Shown here: positions 25,274 to 33,356 of the stretch, one piece after another
How the letters are laid out: the number at the start of each line of letters is the position of its first letter
How positions within the stretch are numbered: the stretch's first letter is position 1
Assembly (NCBI GenBank): GCA_017477185.1
Contig: JAFUXF010000020.1
Coordinates: forward strand, 1-64,000
Length of the DNA: 64,000 bases
Source of the DNA: Alphaproteobacteria bacterium
GTDB lineage: Bacteria; Pseudomonadota; Alphaproteobacteria; RF32; CAG-239
Direction of reading: 5' to 3'
Made by a program: the position numbers and the translations under genes
The notes under the pieces: model-generated
The model's input: the letters and a program-made list of their open reading frames with translations, nothing else
What the model was told of the DNA's origin: nothing
Database searches by the model: none

Positions 25274-25458
25274 CACAGTCTCCCAAATGAACAATCCAAT
25301 GAACTTTAAATTGTTCATTTTTTAAGACATTCAGAGAAAGCAATTTAACACATAAAAAACATTGGCATTTCAAGACATTCACAATAATTTTGAAATTGTT
25401 ATTGCAAAATTTAAAAGTGAATTGTATGTTTTTTTAATAAGTTCTTTAATTTTCAACA

Positions 25459-25516
25459 TATTCCCCATAATATTTCTGATTTTTTTATAAATAATATTAG
25501 AAATAACAGGGGGATA
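25459..25516 (+). promoter_or_regulatory. Hairpin sequestering the Shine-Dalgarno of the first Mpi-type invertase
   Basis: TATTCCCC (25459-25466) pairs with GGGGGATA (25509-25516, one G-T pair). An inner TATTTCT (25471-25477) pairs with AGAAATA (25499-25505). The outer stem contains the GGGGG ribosome site three to seven bases ahead of the ATG at 25519. Folding of the mRNA would hide it. A comparable arrangement precedes the second invertase. Confidence 0.6.
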
Positions 25517-25518
25517 AA

Positions 25519-26136
25519 ATGACGATATATGCCTATGTCAGGGTGAGTTCTGCTGTTCAAAATGAAGAAAATCAGCATTACGAGATAGAACAATTTGCTA
25601 CTGCCAACAGCCTAATCATTAACGAATGGATTGAAGAAACAATAAGTTCCGGTAAAGACCTCAAAAAGCGGAAGTTTAACTCTTTACTCAAAAAAATGAA
25701 AAAAGATGATATCCTGATTACCACAGAACTATCCAGAATCGGTCGAAAATCATTTGAAATTATGGGAATTCTGTACGAATGCCTGAATAAAGGTTGTCAG
25801 GTTTGGACAACCAAGGAACATTACCGGCTCGGAAATGACCTTAATTCGCAGATTTTAGCTTTTGCCTTTTCTATCTCAGCAACCATAGAAAAGGAACTTA
25901 TTGCCGCCAGAACTCGCGAAACTTTGGCAAGGTTAAAAAGTGCGGGAGTTAAATTAGGTCGTCCGTTTGGTTCAAAAAATAAATCCTATAAGTTAGAAGG
26001 TAAGGAAAAAGAGATTAAAGACCTGCTTGATAAAGGAATATCAAAAGCTAATATTTGTAAAATGTATGGTGTGCATCGCAGTAGTTTGTACCACTTTATA
26101 AAGAGGTCTATTTCATCATCTCAGCCAGTTCAATAA
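25519..26136 (+). CDS. Mpi-type serine recombinase/invertase (copy 1)
   Basis: The 205-residue protein has the resolvase N-terminal domain: YAYVRVSSAVQ (catalytic Ser at about residue 9-10), TELSRIGRKSFEIM (conserved SRxxR), and the AFAFSISATIEKELIAARTRE helix. After LGRPFGSKNK comes a C-terminal helix-turn-helix (GISKANICKMYGVHRSSLYH). It matches the Bacteroidales master DNA invertase Mpi family, which flips promoters of surface polysaccharide loci. About half its residues match the copy at 26837. It is convergent with, and overlaps by 29 bases, the next leftward gene. Confidence 0.9.
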   Translation: MTIYAYVRVSSAVQNEENQHYEIEQFATANSLIINEWIEETISSGKDLKKRKFNSLLKKMKKDDILITTELSRIGRKSFEIMGILYECLNKGCQVWTTKEHYRLGNDLNSQILAFAFSISATIEKELIAARTRETLARLKSAGVKLGRPFGSKNKSYKLEGKEKEIKDLLDKGISKANICKMYGVHRSSLYHFIKRSISSSQPVQ

Positions 26137-26557
26137 CCGTTGCTCCTTGGTTTTGGGCTCGTTTGCAAAAGCCATAAGCCCGACCTTGATATTTATTATA
26201 GGCTATGACGAAATCCGTGTTATCTGCTATCCAGTTATTTCTCTTAGAAATACACCAACGTTTGGCATTTTCGGCTTCCGGAGGATAATAGAACTCATCA
26301 AAATACTCTGTATGATTGTTGAGGTCTTGCATATTGGCTATTACAAGAATGATATGAATGTCTGGAAATTCCTTGTTTTTTAGGTTGATAATAGTGTGGT
26401 AAGTATCAATCTCATAGCTTCCTTTTTCACCGACCAGAAAGGTATCAACACCTTCATCGGTAATAAGCCTACGGATTTGTTTAACAACTTTATCCATCAG
26501 ACCTATCGGTTGCCCCAGACCGTAGTCATTACCTAAAAAAGCACAGGTTTTTCCCAT
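26108..26557 (-). CDS. SLOG/YpsA-like (DUF1273-type) protein
   Basis: The 149-residue protein begins MGKTCAFLGNDYGLGQP and shows VVKQIRRLITDEGVDTFLVGEKGSYE, then RNNWIADNTDFVIAYNKYQG and a final GRAYGFCKRAQNQGATVIEL. This pattern (FxG...; F..G...G.; D.vi..y....GG) is typical of the SLOG nucleotide-binding fold of YpsA/DUF1273. The classical GGA loop is altered to VGEKGSYE. SLOG proteins bind nucleotide-derived ligands in some stress and defence systems; the ligand here is unknown. It is convergent with the recombinase gene. Confidence 0.6.
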   Translation of the reverse strand: MGKTCAFLGNDYGLGQPIGLMDKVVKQIRRLITDEGVDTFLVGEKGSYEIDTYHTIINLKNKEFPDIHIILVIANMQDLNNHTEYFDEFYYPPEAENAKRWCISKRNNWIADNTDFVIAYNKYQGRAYGFCKRAQNQGATVIELAEMMK

Positions 26558-26803
26558 TACAAGTATCCAAAATTATACCTGAACTGGGTTTAACAGAAAT
26601 GAACATTTTTGTTAGGTGTCGGCTATTGAAAAAAACAGAGAAACAGAAATTACCATTAAATCTGCTGATACTCCTTATTTTCCTGAGGTTTTGCTTATAT
26701 ATATGTCTTGTTTGGGCAGATGGAATATCCGCCTCAAAAAGCGAAAAAATTAGTTGATTTTATCGTTGGTTAAAATTGCAGAACATTATCATCATAAATC
26801 TTT

Positions 26804-26834
26804 GATTCTCCGATAAATATATAAAAGGAGAATT
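26804..26834 (+). promoter_or_regulatory. Hairpin sequestering the Shine-Dalgarno of the second Mpi-type invertase
   Basis: ATTCTCC (26805-26811) pairs perfectly with GGAGAAT (26827-26833), plus a closing G-T pair, with a 15-base AT-rich loop. GGAGA is the ribosome-binding site of the ATG at 26837. The sequence differs from the first copy but the arrangement is the same, which argues that occlusion of the site is selected. Confidence 0.65.
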
Positions 26835-26836
26835 TT

Positions 26837-27433
26837 ATGATTTATGGATATATCCGCAAAAGCACAGAAAAACAGTCATTTGAGCATATGGAGTATGAAA
26901 TTAACGAATATGCTGCCAAGCATAATATGAAAATTGATGTCTGGATTGAGGAAACAATATCTTCTCGCAAGCCATTAAACAAAAGAAAACTCGGTGCATT
27001 ACTTGAAGAAATAAAGGATGGTGATACCTTGATATGCTCGGAACTATCAAGGATTTCTAGGTCTGTTCCAGAAACTTTCTCCATTCTGCAAACCTGTTTG
27101 AACAAGAATTGCCAAGTCATCACAATCAAAGAGAACTATCATTTAGGAAATGATCTACAATCACAGGTATTAGCCTTTGCTTTTGGGCTTGCCAGTCAAA
27201 TAGAAAGAGACCTTATCAGCCAAAGAACCAAATGCTCACTTGCTTCCAAGAAAGAACAAGGAATCAAGCTCGGAAGACCTGTTGGAGCAGAATCCAAGAG
27301 GTTAAAACTCAGCAAAAATCTTAAACGCATTCAAGATTTACTGGATAAAGGTGTTTCCAAGAACCAAATATCAAAAATAATGGGTGTTCAGTATATGACG
27401 CTTTCAAGATTTATAAAGAGAATGGGGTTATAA
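26837..27433 (+). CDS. Mpi-type serine recombinase/invertase (copy 2)
   Basis: This is a 198-residue Mpi-family recombinase: MIYGYIRKSTEKQ (catalytic Ser at about residue 9), SELSRISRSVPETF, AFAFGLASQIERDLISQRTK, LGRPVGAESK, and a C-terminal helix-turn-helix (GVSKNQISKIMGVQYMTLSR). It looks intact. Homology to the first copy is clear but the two are far from identical, so they are not a recent duplication and may act on different sites. The 280 bases upstream of it are noncoding. Confidence 0.9.
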   Translation: MIYGYIRKSTEKQSFEHMEYEINEYAAKHNMKIDVWIEETISSRKPLNKRKLGALLEEIKDGDTLICSELSRISRSVPETFSILQTCLNKNCQVITIKENYHLGNDLQSQVLAFAFGLASQIERDLISQRTKCSLASKKEQGIKLGRPVGAESKRLKLSKNLKRIQDLLDKGVSKNQISKIMGVQYMTLSRFIKRMGL

Positions 27434-27730
27434 AAAAATTTCCCTAAACTTCTTTACTAAATCCGGATTTTTTGCCCAACCTTGCAGGATTTTATCGCCG
27501 TCGGAGTGGTCAATCATGAAGCCGAAGAACTCATCAGAAAAGCCAAGTTTACGGCGAATTGTCTGATGATCTGCCATATCTGCCTGCCAAGCGTATGCTT
27601 CCGAGCCATTGTATAGAACACGTACGGCTTTATGCCTATCTAGCAAGGCATTTAGCTCGTTTCTTGATGATAAAAGGTAGATATCAACCGAAGATGACGG
27701 GCTTACAGCAATTTCCTTTAACAGAGGCAT
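27428..27730 (-). CDS. Hypothetical protein (100 aa)
   Basis: This small soluble protein has a beta-strand-rich start and an aromatic, acidic C-terminal half (FSDEFFGFMIDHSDGDKILQ). It has no membrane span. No family is recognised. The start has GGAGAA nearby, supporting translation. It is convergent with the second invertase and overlaps it by six bases. Confidence 0.55.
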   Translation of the reverse strand: MPLLKEIAVSPSSSVDIYLLSSRNELNALLDRHKAVRVLYNGSEAYAWQADMADHQTIRRKLGFSDEFFGFMIDHSDGDKILQGWAKNPDLVKKFREIFL

Positions 27731-27834
27731 GGTTTTCTCCTTAATTTATATATAGGCTATCGCTCTGATAGAAATTTTTCAACCTAATATTTTATTGAAT
27801 GCCATAAAATGACATCACTAAGGCATGCCACATA

Positions 27835-27862
27835 TTGACTTTTTGAGCGGAATTTGTTATAC
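27835..27862 (+). promoter_or_regulatory. Predicted sigma70 promoter
   Basis: TTGACT (27835-27840) and TTATAC (27857-27862) are separated by 16 bases. Downstream, TAAGAGAT and ATCTCTTA (27871-27895) form an 8-bp hairpin in the leader. It probably drives the rightward group of unknown genes 27953-29947. Confidence 0.55.
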
Positions 27863-27906
27863 GTCAACTATAAGAGATCATAATAACATCTCTTAAAAGT
27901 GAATTT

Positions 27907-27966
27907 ATGAACCAACTTGTCCCACTTCTGAGCGGACTAAAAGGAGATTACAATGACTTTATCTGA
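27907..27966 (+). CDS. Possible 19-residue leader peptide
   Basis: A short frame, MNQLVPLLSGLKGDYNDFI, lies after the leader hairpin and overlaps the start of the next gene (27953) by 14 bases. There is no strong ribosome site. It may be chance, or couple translation of the downstream gene. Confidence 0.25.
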   Translation: MNQLVPLLSGLKGDYNDFI

Positions 27967-28561
27967 CTATCGTCAGCATTATGCTGACTTATATAGTAAA
28001 ATCCAAACAGCACAAAGTGATTTAGACGACTATCTTTATGAAACCCGTGATAGTTTTAGCCGTCTTTACAAAAAACAGCAAGAGATTGATAAACGCTGGT
28101 TTGTAGCTCATTTGGACTATATCCTGAGACACGCGGATGAATTTAAGGAAAGCAAACAACTTAACAATATAGTGATTGATTTTTTGCTTCCTTATCGCAG
28201 TGCCGGAATGGTTGCAGGGTTTGCTTGGAATTCCTCTGAGGAATACAAAATCTACCTGAAAGACTTGATAAATCTTTGGGATAGCGGATTTTGCTATAAA
28301 GACAATCCAATCATCTCATATCAGGTTATCTGCCATTATGGGCGAAAAATAATTCTCGAATATGTTCAAAACGGGCGTATCAAACAGATTACAGAAGAAT
28401 ACAAAAATGGTTCCAATCCTCTTGAACTCTCGAAAGAGCTGATTTCCCAAGTAAATGCCTACGACATTTCAGATCAATATCCTGACTGGAAGATTTACAA
28501 AACCATAGATGTGGTAAGGAAGATTTTGGATAAAAGGGAGAAAAACGATGAGATGGTATAA
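27953..28561 (+). CDS. Hypothetical protein (202 aa), island cargo
   Basis: Translation is supported by AAGGAGA seven bases before the ATG. The protein is soluble, helical and rich in Tyr, Asp and Lys, with a long helical start (about residues 1-55) and no signal peptide. I recognise no family. It is the first of a four-gene rightward run (27953-29947) with overlaps of 14 and 8 bases between the first three, indicating a co-translated set. Confidence 0.65.
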   Translation: MTLSDYRQHYADLYSKIQTAQSDLDDYLYETRDSFSRLYKKQQEIDKRWFVAHLDYILRHADEFKESKQLNNIVIDFLLPYRSAGMVAGFAWNSSEEYKIYLKDLINLWDSGFCYKDNPIISYQVICHYGRKIILEYVQNGRIKQITEEYKNGSNPLELSKELISQVNAYDISDQYPDWKIYKTIDVVRKILDKREKNDEMV

Positions 28562-29216
28562 ATATAGCCGTATTGGCAAGCAAATAGTTCTATGGCTGCT
28601 AAACAATCGTATTTTCTTCTTTTATCAGCCGTTTGAAAAAGGATATGAGTTTGAATTGCGATTTTATATTACCAAACGCCATGAGATAGCTCTTTATGGC
28701 TATGGCGATTTTGAGTGGAAGCACCCCTTTTCGGCAGCAGTTAAATTCAAGCGGACACGAATGAAGGCTAGTATAGCTCTGTTCGGCTGGGAGATCTCGT
28801 TTAGAGTTGGCAAAGTCTTTTGTGATGAGTATGATGCTCACCGAGATATTTATTTTCCATATGGTGAATTAGTTGATGGTAATTGGCACGCCTATTTGGA
28901 TAAAAAAATGACAATACCCGAAAACTATGTGAAGCCGCAACCGCAGCGAAAAAAGAATTTTTATAAATCAAAACGCATCAAAATTTATAATAAAGATTAT
29001 CAGAACTGCCCGTTCGGACGCGTTGTTGAGATTGCTCTGCCGTTTCATCATTACCTTAAATTTGATTTTCAAAAGCCTTTTGAATACTGGGAATGGCTGG
29101 GATTTATGTTTGATATCGATTTTTCCAAAGGTTTTGATGTATTTGGCAAAATTATGCTTTGTAAATTGGAATTTATCGCCGAGATAGCTCCAAAGAAAGG
29201 AGGTAAAAATGACTAA
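28548..29216 (+). CDS. Hypothetical aromatic-rich protein (222 aa), island cargo
   Basis: The protein is strikingly rich in Phe, Tyr, Trp and Lys (for example NNRIFFFYQPFEKGYEFELR; FEYWEWLGFMFDIDF). The strand-like alternation suggests a beta-rich fold. It has no clear membrane span or signal peptide. Unknown family. Its ATG sits inside the upstream gene and its end overlaps the next, so it belongs to a coupled operon. Phage-like or defence-related origin is possible but unsupported. Confidence 0.65.
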   Translation: MRWYKYSRIGKQIVLWLLNNRIFFFYQPFEKGYEFELRFYITKRHEIALYGYGDFEWKHPFSAAVKFKRTRMKASIALFGWEISFRVGKVFCDEYDAHRDIYFPYGELVDGNWHAYLDKKMTIPENYVKPQPQRKKNFYKSKRIKIYNKDYQNCPFGRVVEIALPFHHYLKFDFQKPFEYWEWLGFMFDIDFSKGFDVFGKIMLCKLEFIAEIAPKKGGKND

Positions 29217-29706
29217 ACAACTTTTCTGGCAACGATGGTTAAGAGGTGAAACGAAAAAAAGTCTAAGAGAATGGCTTGAAAGTCAAGGGGTAGATATTTC
29301 ACTTTCTGGTGATAAACTCACCTTGTATCAACTTCAATGGATGGCTTTTGAAGAAGATTACGCTTTTTTCTGGGCTTATCTATATAAAAAATATACAGGA
29401 CTCCCTGTTGACCTTAGACTTGATGAATTAGGTTGCCAACGCGGACGTAAGCTGGTTCACTTATCCAGACCTCTTTTAACTTTTCAAAATACATATGATG
29501 ACAGAATTTGGGTTCCTTTGCCGATGAGTATCTCAAAAAATCCAAAGGTCTTGGAAGATGAAAAATATATCAAAATCAAGCCCGAAGATGTTGAAGCCGT
29601 GAGACAGTTTGTCATCAATCACTACGATTTACTGATGAAACACTGGAATCACGAGATTGATACGATGGAATTATGTGAAATTTTAGAAGAGGTAAACAAT
29701 TCTTGA
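29209..29706 (+). CDS. Hypothetical protein (165 aa), island cargo
   Basis: Start is supported by AAAGGAGGT just upstream, within the preceding gene. The protein is soluble, with many Trp residues in the first half (FWQRWLRGETKKSLREWLES; LQWMAFEEDYAFFWAYL) and an acidic helical end. No family is recognised. It is the third gene of the coupled set. Confidence 0.65.
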   Translation: MTKQLFWQRWLRGETKKSLREWLESQGVDISLSGDKLTLYQLQWMAFEEDYAFFWAYLYKKYTGLPVDLRLDELGCQRGRKLVHLSRPLLTFQNTYDDRIWVPLPMSISKNPKVLEDEKYIKIKPEDVEAVRQFVINHYDLLMKHWNHEIDTMELCEILEEVNNS

Positions 29707-29761
29707 CAGCATCCAAAAAAATTTATAATTAAAAATCCCAATTAAAATGAAAGGAAATAAA

Positions 29762-29947
29762 ATGAGAAAACAAAAACAAAAACGATTTAGGACAGGCGAA
29801 GAGCGAGCATTGCTTTTTGACCTATTTCATAATGGGCTATACCGCCAGAAAGTCATAGCCAATAAGAAGAAAAAGAATGACAGAAAGTTGTGGCGAGCAA
29901 AAAGAGAGGGCTATCCTTTAATTACGTTTTATTTTGAATGTGCTTAA
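29762..29947 (+). CDS. Small basic hypothetical protein (about 61 aa)
   Basis: AAAGGAAAT lies before the ATG at 29762, favouring it over 29747. The protein is strongly basic (RKQKQKRFRTGEER, KKKKNDRKLWRAKREG), which suggests nucleic-acid binding. It has no known domain. It ends 16 bases before the end of the convergent serine recombinase gene. Confidence 0.5.
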   Translation: MRKQKQKRFRTGEERALLFDLFHNGLYRQKVIANKKKKNDRKLWRAKREGYPLITFYFECA

Positions 29948-29963
29948 ACGATAGCCTTCTTTT

Positions 29964-30518
29964 TTACTTACTTTTATTGAGATAAGAATAAACAGTAGGA
30001 CGACTGATATGTAGCTCTTTTGCTATTTTAGTTAATGAGTAATGTTTAGCATACATGTCATTCAATATTTTTACTTGCTCCGCCGATAATTTCTTTTTAC
30101 CCCCTTTATATTTTCCTTTTTCCTTTGCCAGAGCAACACCTTCACGAACACGAGAAGCAATCAACTCTCTTTCCATTTCGGCAACTGCTCCGATTATGGT
30201 GAGCATCAATTTCTGAACAGGGTCGTTCGTATTGCTATTAAAAGTTAGGTTTTCCTTTTTGAAACGGATTGTGGCACCTTTTTGGGTAATTGTATCCACT
30301 AATTCCAATAAATCACGAGTATTACGAGCAAGCCTGTCCATCGAGTGAACTTCTATCTGGTCATCAGGTCTAATAATATCCAACATTAACTTTAATTGAG
30401 GTCTATCAGTGTTCTTACCAGATAATTTATCCTCGAAAATTCTGTCGTAATCTGCATCAACTAATTGTCTTTCATCATTCTGATGGGCTGTTGATGTTCT
30501 CACATATAAAATCTTCAT
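29964..30518 (-). CDS. Serine recombinase, resolvase/invertase family
   Basis: The 184-residue protein has MKILYVRTSTAHQ (catalytic Ser at 9), an SMDRLARNTRDLLELVD segment with the conserved R-x-x-R, and the GAVAEMERELIASRVREG helix. A C-terminal helix-turn-helix follows (LTKIAKELHISRPTVYSYL). It is closer to Tn3 resolvases/PinE than to the Mpi proteins. Its promoter region (30519-30640) holds several TTTACA/TGTAAA repeats that could be its own recombination or operator sites. Confidence 0.92.
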   Translation of the reverse strand: MKILYVRTSTAHQNDERQLVDADYDRIFEDKLSGKNTDRPQLKLMLDIIRPDDQIEVHSMDRLARNTRDLLELVDTITQKGATIRFKKENLTFNSNTNDPVQKLMLTIIGAVAEMERELIASRVREGVALAKEKGKYKGGKKKLSAEQVKILNDMYAKHYSLTKIAKELHISRPTVYSYLNKSK

Positions 30519-30537
30519 TATAATACCCCTTTAAATA

Positions 30538-30626
30538 TGTAAAGTTATTATTACTATACTTTACAATTTGTAAAAAGTCAATCATTTTATATGTAGATTT
30601 TACAAAATATCTATGTTGTTTTTACA
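30538..30626. repeat. TTTACA/TGTAAA repeat cluster, possible res site
   Basis: TGTAAAGT (30538-30545) and ACTTTACA (30558-30565) form an inverted pair. TTTACAATTTGTAAA (30560-30574) is a perfect odd palindrome. Further TTTACA units occur at 30598 and 30621. The group lies just upstream of the serine recombinase gene, where resolvases bind subsites and repress themselves. No function has been shown. Confidence 0.5.
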
Positions 30627-30699
30627 TTCATAAAGAAGCAAATCTGACATTAGTTTGATTTTATAAAGTAAAAGATTTTTAATTTGATGCCTGACCATA

Positions 30700-30960
30700 T
30701 TATGCAAAAGTTCGTTGATATATCAGTCTACTTAGCTGTTTCTGTATGTCAGGATAAATTTCTTCTTTATTTAGCCGTAAATATAGTGCCAATAACATAG
30801 GTATACTCGGTTTGATATTTTTATATTTGATAACACAGAGTATATTTGGATTTTTATTTAAATAACGCAAAGAAAAATCGCGTAAACTTTTGACATGCCC
30901 CTCAGCTATAAGCATCTGAGCCACAGTTAAAATAAAATCAGTTTCAGAATCGAGTTTCAT
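30700..30960 (-). CDS. Hypothetical protein (86 aa), island cargo
   Basis: This helical, soluble protein has an amphipathic middle (SLRDFSLRYLNKNPNILCVIKY) followed by an IKPSIPMLLALYLRLNKEE stretch. The pattern is reminiscent of small Cro/CI-like DNA-binding proteins, but no helix-turn-helix can be assigned with confidence. It lies 27 bases downstream of the HUH-like gene, in the same direction, probably in one transcript. Confidence 0.5.
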   Translation of the reverse strand: MKLDSETDFILTVAQMLIAEGHVKSLRDFSLRYLNKNPNILCVIKYKNIKPSIPMLLALYLRLNKEEIYPDIQKQLSRLIYQRTFA

Positions 30961-30987
30961 TGAAATATTATAGGTAATCTGCTATAT

Positions 30988-31638
30988 TTATTTATCAAAA
31001 ATATTCGGAGAAGAAATAAATCGATTTTCAAAACCTCGTTCTTTGGTGATATAATAGAACCATTTATTATCAGTAATTGACTCAACATATACCGAACCAC
31101 TACTTTGAACACATTTCCAAAGTGTTTTGACAATTTGCTCTTCATCATAAACATATTCATCTGTTATATCCGCATGTCTTTGAGTCGTATGAACCGCTAA
31201 ATGTGCATGAATATTGGTATATGGATGTTCAATGAACCCAATATAACACATTTGTTGGTAATTTCTGGCATTTCTCCCTAGGTGATAAGAACAAAACAAC
31301 TTCCACCATTCGTCAATTCGGTTTTGAACAGATTGCAGATTTAATGGATATGATAATTTCTCGTTGTTAAAGTTGAGAGATATAGCCAAATTAAACCGAG
31401 ATTGAAAATGCATTTGTTTTATTGCCTCAATCCAGTATTTTCTTATTGCTTCAACTTCTTTGGTTAGTTGCTCTTCTGTAAAGTGCTGAACATCAGTAAT
31501 ATTTTTCAGTTCACGCATCAATTCAACCTGTTTGTTTTTTAATTGAGACATCTGCTCATATATATTTTGCCGTTTTATTTCATTAGTTTCTACACATTCA
31601 GTATTGAATTGTTTAATAAAATCAGTCATTTGTTCCAT
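30988..31638 (-). CDS. Possible HUH-type replication or relaxase-like protein
   Basis: The 216-residue protein has the three motifs expected of HUH nucleases in order. These are a hydrophobic strand RFNLAISLNF (81-90), HAH within TNIHAHLAVH (His144, His146; metal site), and YYITKERG (195-202; candidate Tyr195/Tyr196 and Lys199). The N-terminal 80 residues form a charged helical region. Such proteins nick DNA for rolling-circle replication or transfer and occur in many integrative islands. Overall similarity is low, so this is an inference from motif spacing. The protein is shorter than typical relaxases. Confidence 0.5.
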   Translation of the reverse strand: MEQMTDFIKQFNTECVETNEIKRQNIYEQMSQLKNKQVELMRELKNITDVQHFTEEQLTKEVEAIRKYWIEAIKQMHFQSRFNLAISLNFNNEKLSYPLNLQSVQNRIDEWWKLFCSYHLGRNARNYQQMCYIGFIEHPYTNIHAHLAVHTTQRHADITDEYVYDEEQIVKTLWKCVQSSGSVYVESITDNKWFYYITKERGFENRFISSPNIFDK

Positions 31639-31987
31639 GTAATCAAGTCCTGTATTTAGATATTATTATAGAAATGCCGTCTTCTTATCAGCAGATGGCT
31701 TAAAATTTTTACGGTGAAGGTCTAAAAGTCCGCTTCACATTATTATTTATTGAAATCTTACTATAAAAATTTAGCACAGCATTTTAATTACGACAAAATT
31801 ATTATTTTATGCTGATATATAAAATAATTTTGACTTTTTAAAATTTTGGGAGAATAGCATTTAACACATTGATTTTGAAGGATTAAACTGACGTACGTGT
31901 TTTTTATGTCAGGTTGAACATAGGTTGAACCGAGAGAAATTTTAAAAGAAAAATGGGTTAGAGAATCGTCTAACCCATTGATTTTAC
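31639..31987. other. Noncoding right end of the island
   Basis: This 349-base stretch has no credible ORF. It contains the 23-bp arm-type repeat (31909-31931, GGTTGAAC at 31912 and 31923), AT-rich spacer and the tRNA terminator at 31949-31980. It is the mirror of the noncoding left end (15252-15541) and probably functions as the second attachment arm. Confidence 0.6.
31949..31980 (-). terminator. Terminator of tRNA-fMet
   Basis: AATGGGTTAG pairs with CTAACCCATT over ten bases with an 8-9-base loop. In the leftward direction it is followed by a T-rich tract (TTTTTCTTTT), just after the CCA end of tRNA-fMet. It is supplied by the island. Confidence 0.75.
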
Positions 31988-32064
<77 letters not shown>

Positions 32065-32329
32065 ATACAAAACAGGGGTATTGTTACGCCTTTTTCTTTT
32101 TCTTGTCAACCCCTATTTAGAAAAAAAGTGAAATTGTTATGGCAAACAGAAAAAATACTAAAATTATCCAATGTTTGAGGTTCATTTTGTTCCCTGTGTG
32201 TTTATATTATCAATATATTTTTATATAGTTATCTTTTTTTATTTAACTATAGAAATTTTTAATATATTATGCTAACACTATTGCATAGTGTGACAATGTC
32301 ATTTTTGTTTTGATAAGGGTGTTGTTCTT

Positions 32330-33292
32330 ATGGTTAAAATTAATGAAGTTTATTTTTCGGATATTTATATAACACCGGAAAAAATTGCTTATATTCCTGA
32401 TAATCAGACTGCAAACGGTTTGGAAATTTTTGCTCCGGAAGATTTTGAGCGCTTTTTCCATATGTTGGAAACGACGTATGATGGTAAAAACAGCAGTTAT
32501 TCAATTTTGTATGATAAAATCTTATATCGTGTGGAAAGAACAGTCAGTATTTATGGAGTTCAGTATTGTGCACGCAAAATGCCGAAATCTGTGCCGCCGT
32601 TTGCAACATTGGGGTATCCGATAGAAGTTATGCGACACTTATTATCGCTCGCAAATGCTGCAGGTATGATTTTATTGGGCGGAGCAACGGGTTCCGGTAA
32701 AACTACTACAATTTCCAGTTTGTTAAAAGAATATTTGAATATGGAAGGTGGTTTCGCTTATACGATTGAAGATCCGACAGAAATGCCTCTTGATGGTGTT
32801 TACCATGCGCGTGCCGGTGGTTTGGGACTATGCAAGCAAACAATACCAATCAATAGTGACTGGGGGGCGTCGTTGCGTTCTGCTTTACGTTCAAAACCTC
32901 GTTTTATTATGGTAGGTGAGATTCGTACACCGGAGTGCGCTAATGAGGTCTTGCGTGCCGCGACTTCAGGTCACCTTGTGCTGGCAACTATTCACGCTAA
33001 TAATGTGACAGATGCCATTAACTCTGTGGTCAAGTATGCTGCGGCATTTGCAATGTCGGAAGATTTGGCTTTTGACCTGTTTTCTCGCGGAATGTTGGGA
33101 GTTATACACCAATCTTTGGTAGGGGTCACTAAAAAGAGACCACAAATTTCTTATTTGTTTACGAATCCAGATACCACTAAGGGTGATCAGGTTCGCGGTA
33201 TTATTAAGAGCGGTAAGCTGAATTTAGGCACATCAATTGAACAACAGATGACCCGTATGGCAAGAGGAATGAATATTTTCCCTGAGGTTTAG
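32330..33292 (+). CDS. PilT/DotB-like secretion ATPase (orphan)
   Basis: The 320-residue protein is a GspE/PilT-family hexameric ATPase. Visible are Walker A GGATGSGKTTTIS (about 118-130), the Asp box YTIEDPTEMPLDGV, Walker B FIMVGEIRTPE and the His box LRAATSGHLVLATIHANNV. The short N-terminal domain and the sequence around the Walker motifs point to PilT or the Dot/Icm ATPase DotB more than to GspE. No pilin, secretin or Dot/Icm genes are adjacent, so its machinery must lie elsewhere. It begins 265 bases to the right of tRNA-fMet. Confidence 0.85.
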   Translation: MVKINEVYFSDIYITPEKIAYIPDNQTANGLEIFAPEDFERFFHMLETTYDGKNSSYSILYDKILYRVERTVSIYGVQYCARKMPKSVPPFATLGYPIEVMRHLLSLANAAGMILLGGATGSGKTTTISSLLKEYLNMEGGFAYTIEDPTEMPLDGVYHARAGGLGLCKQTIPINSDWGASLRSALRSKPRFIMVGEIRTPECANEVLRAATSGHLVLATIHANNVTDAINSVVKYAAAFAMSEDLAFDLFSRGMLGVIHQSLVGVTKKRPQISYLFTNPDTTKGDQVRGIIKSGKLNLGTSIEQQMTRMARGMNIFPEV

Positions 33293-33356
33293 TTGATTTT
33301 AATATAAATGTAACCTATATTATGACTGAATATAATAGATAGTAAGGAGAGAATAA

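Noticed and set aside
26558-27952. Invertible promoter near the Mpi-type recombinases
   Set aside because: Only short hairpins were found here; no longer inverted repeats flanking a promoter could be recognised, so I do not call an invertible segment.
32065-32329. Extra small gene between tRNA-fMet and the PilT/DotB-like ATPase
   Set aside because: The frame 32267-32461 on the minus strand overlaps the ATPase coding start and is a shadow; otherwise the interval is AT-rich and probably holds the promoters of the tRNA and the ATPase.
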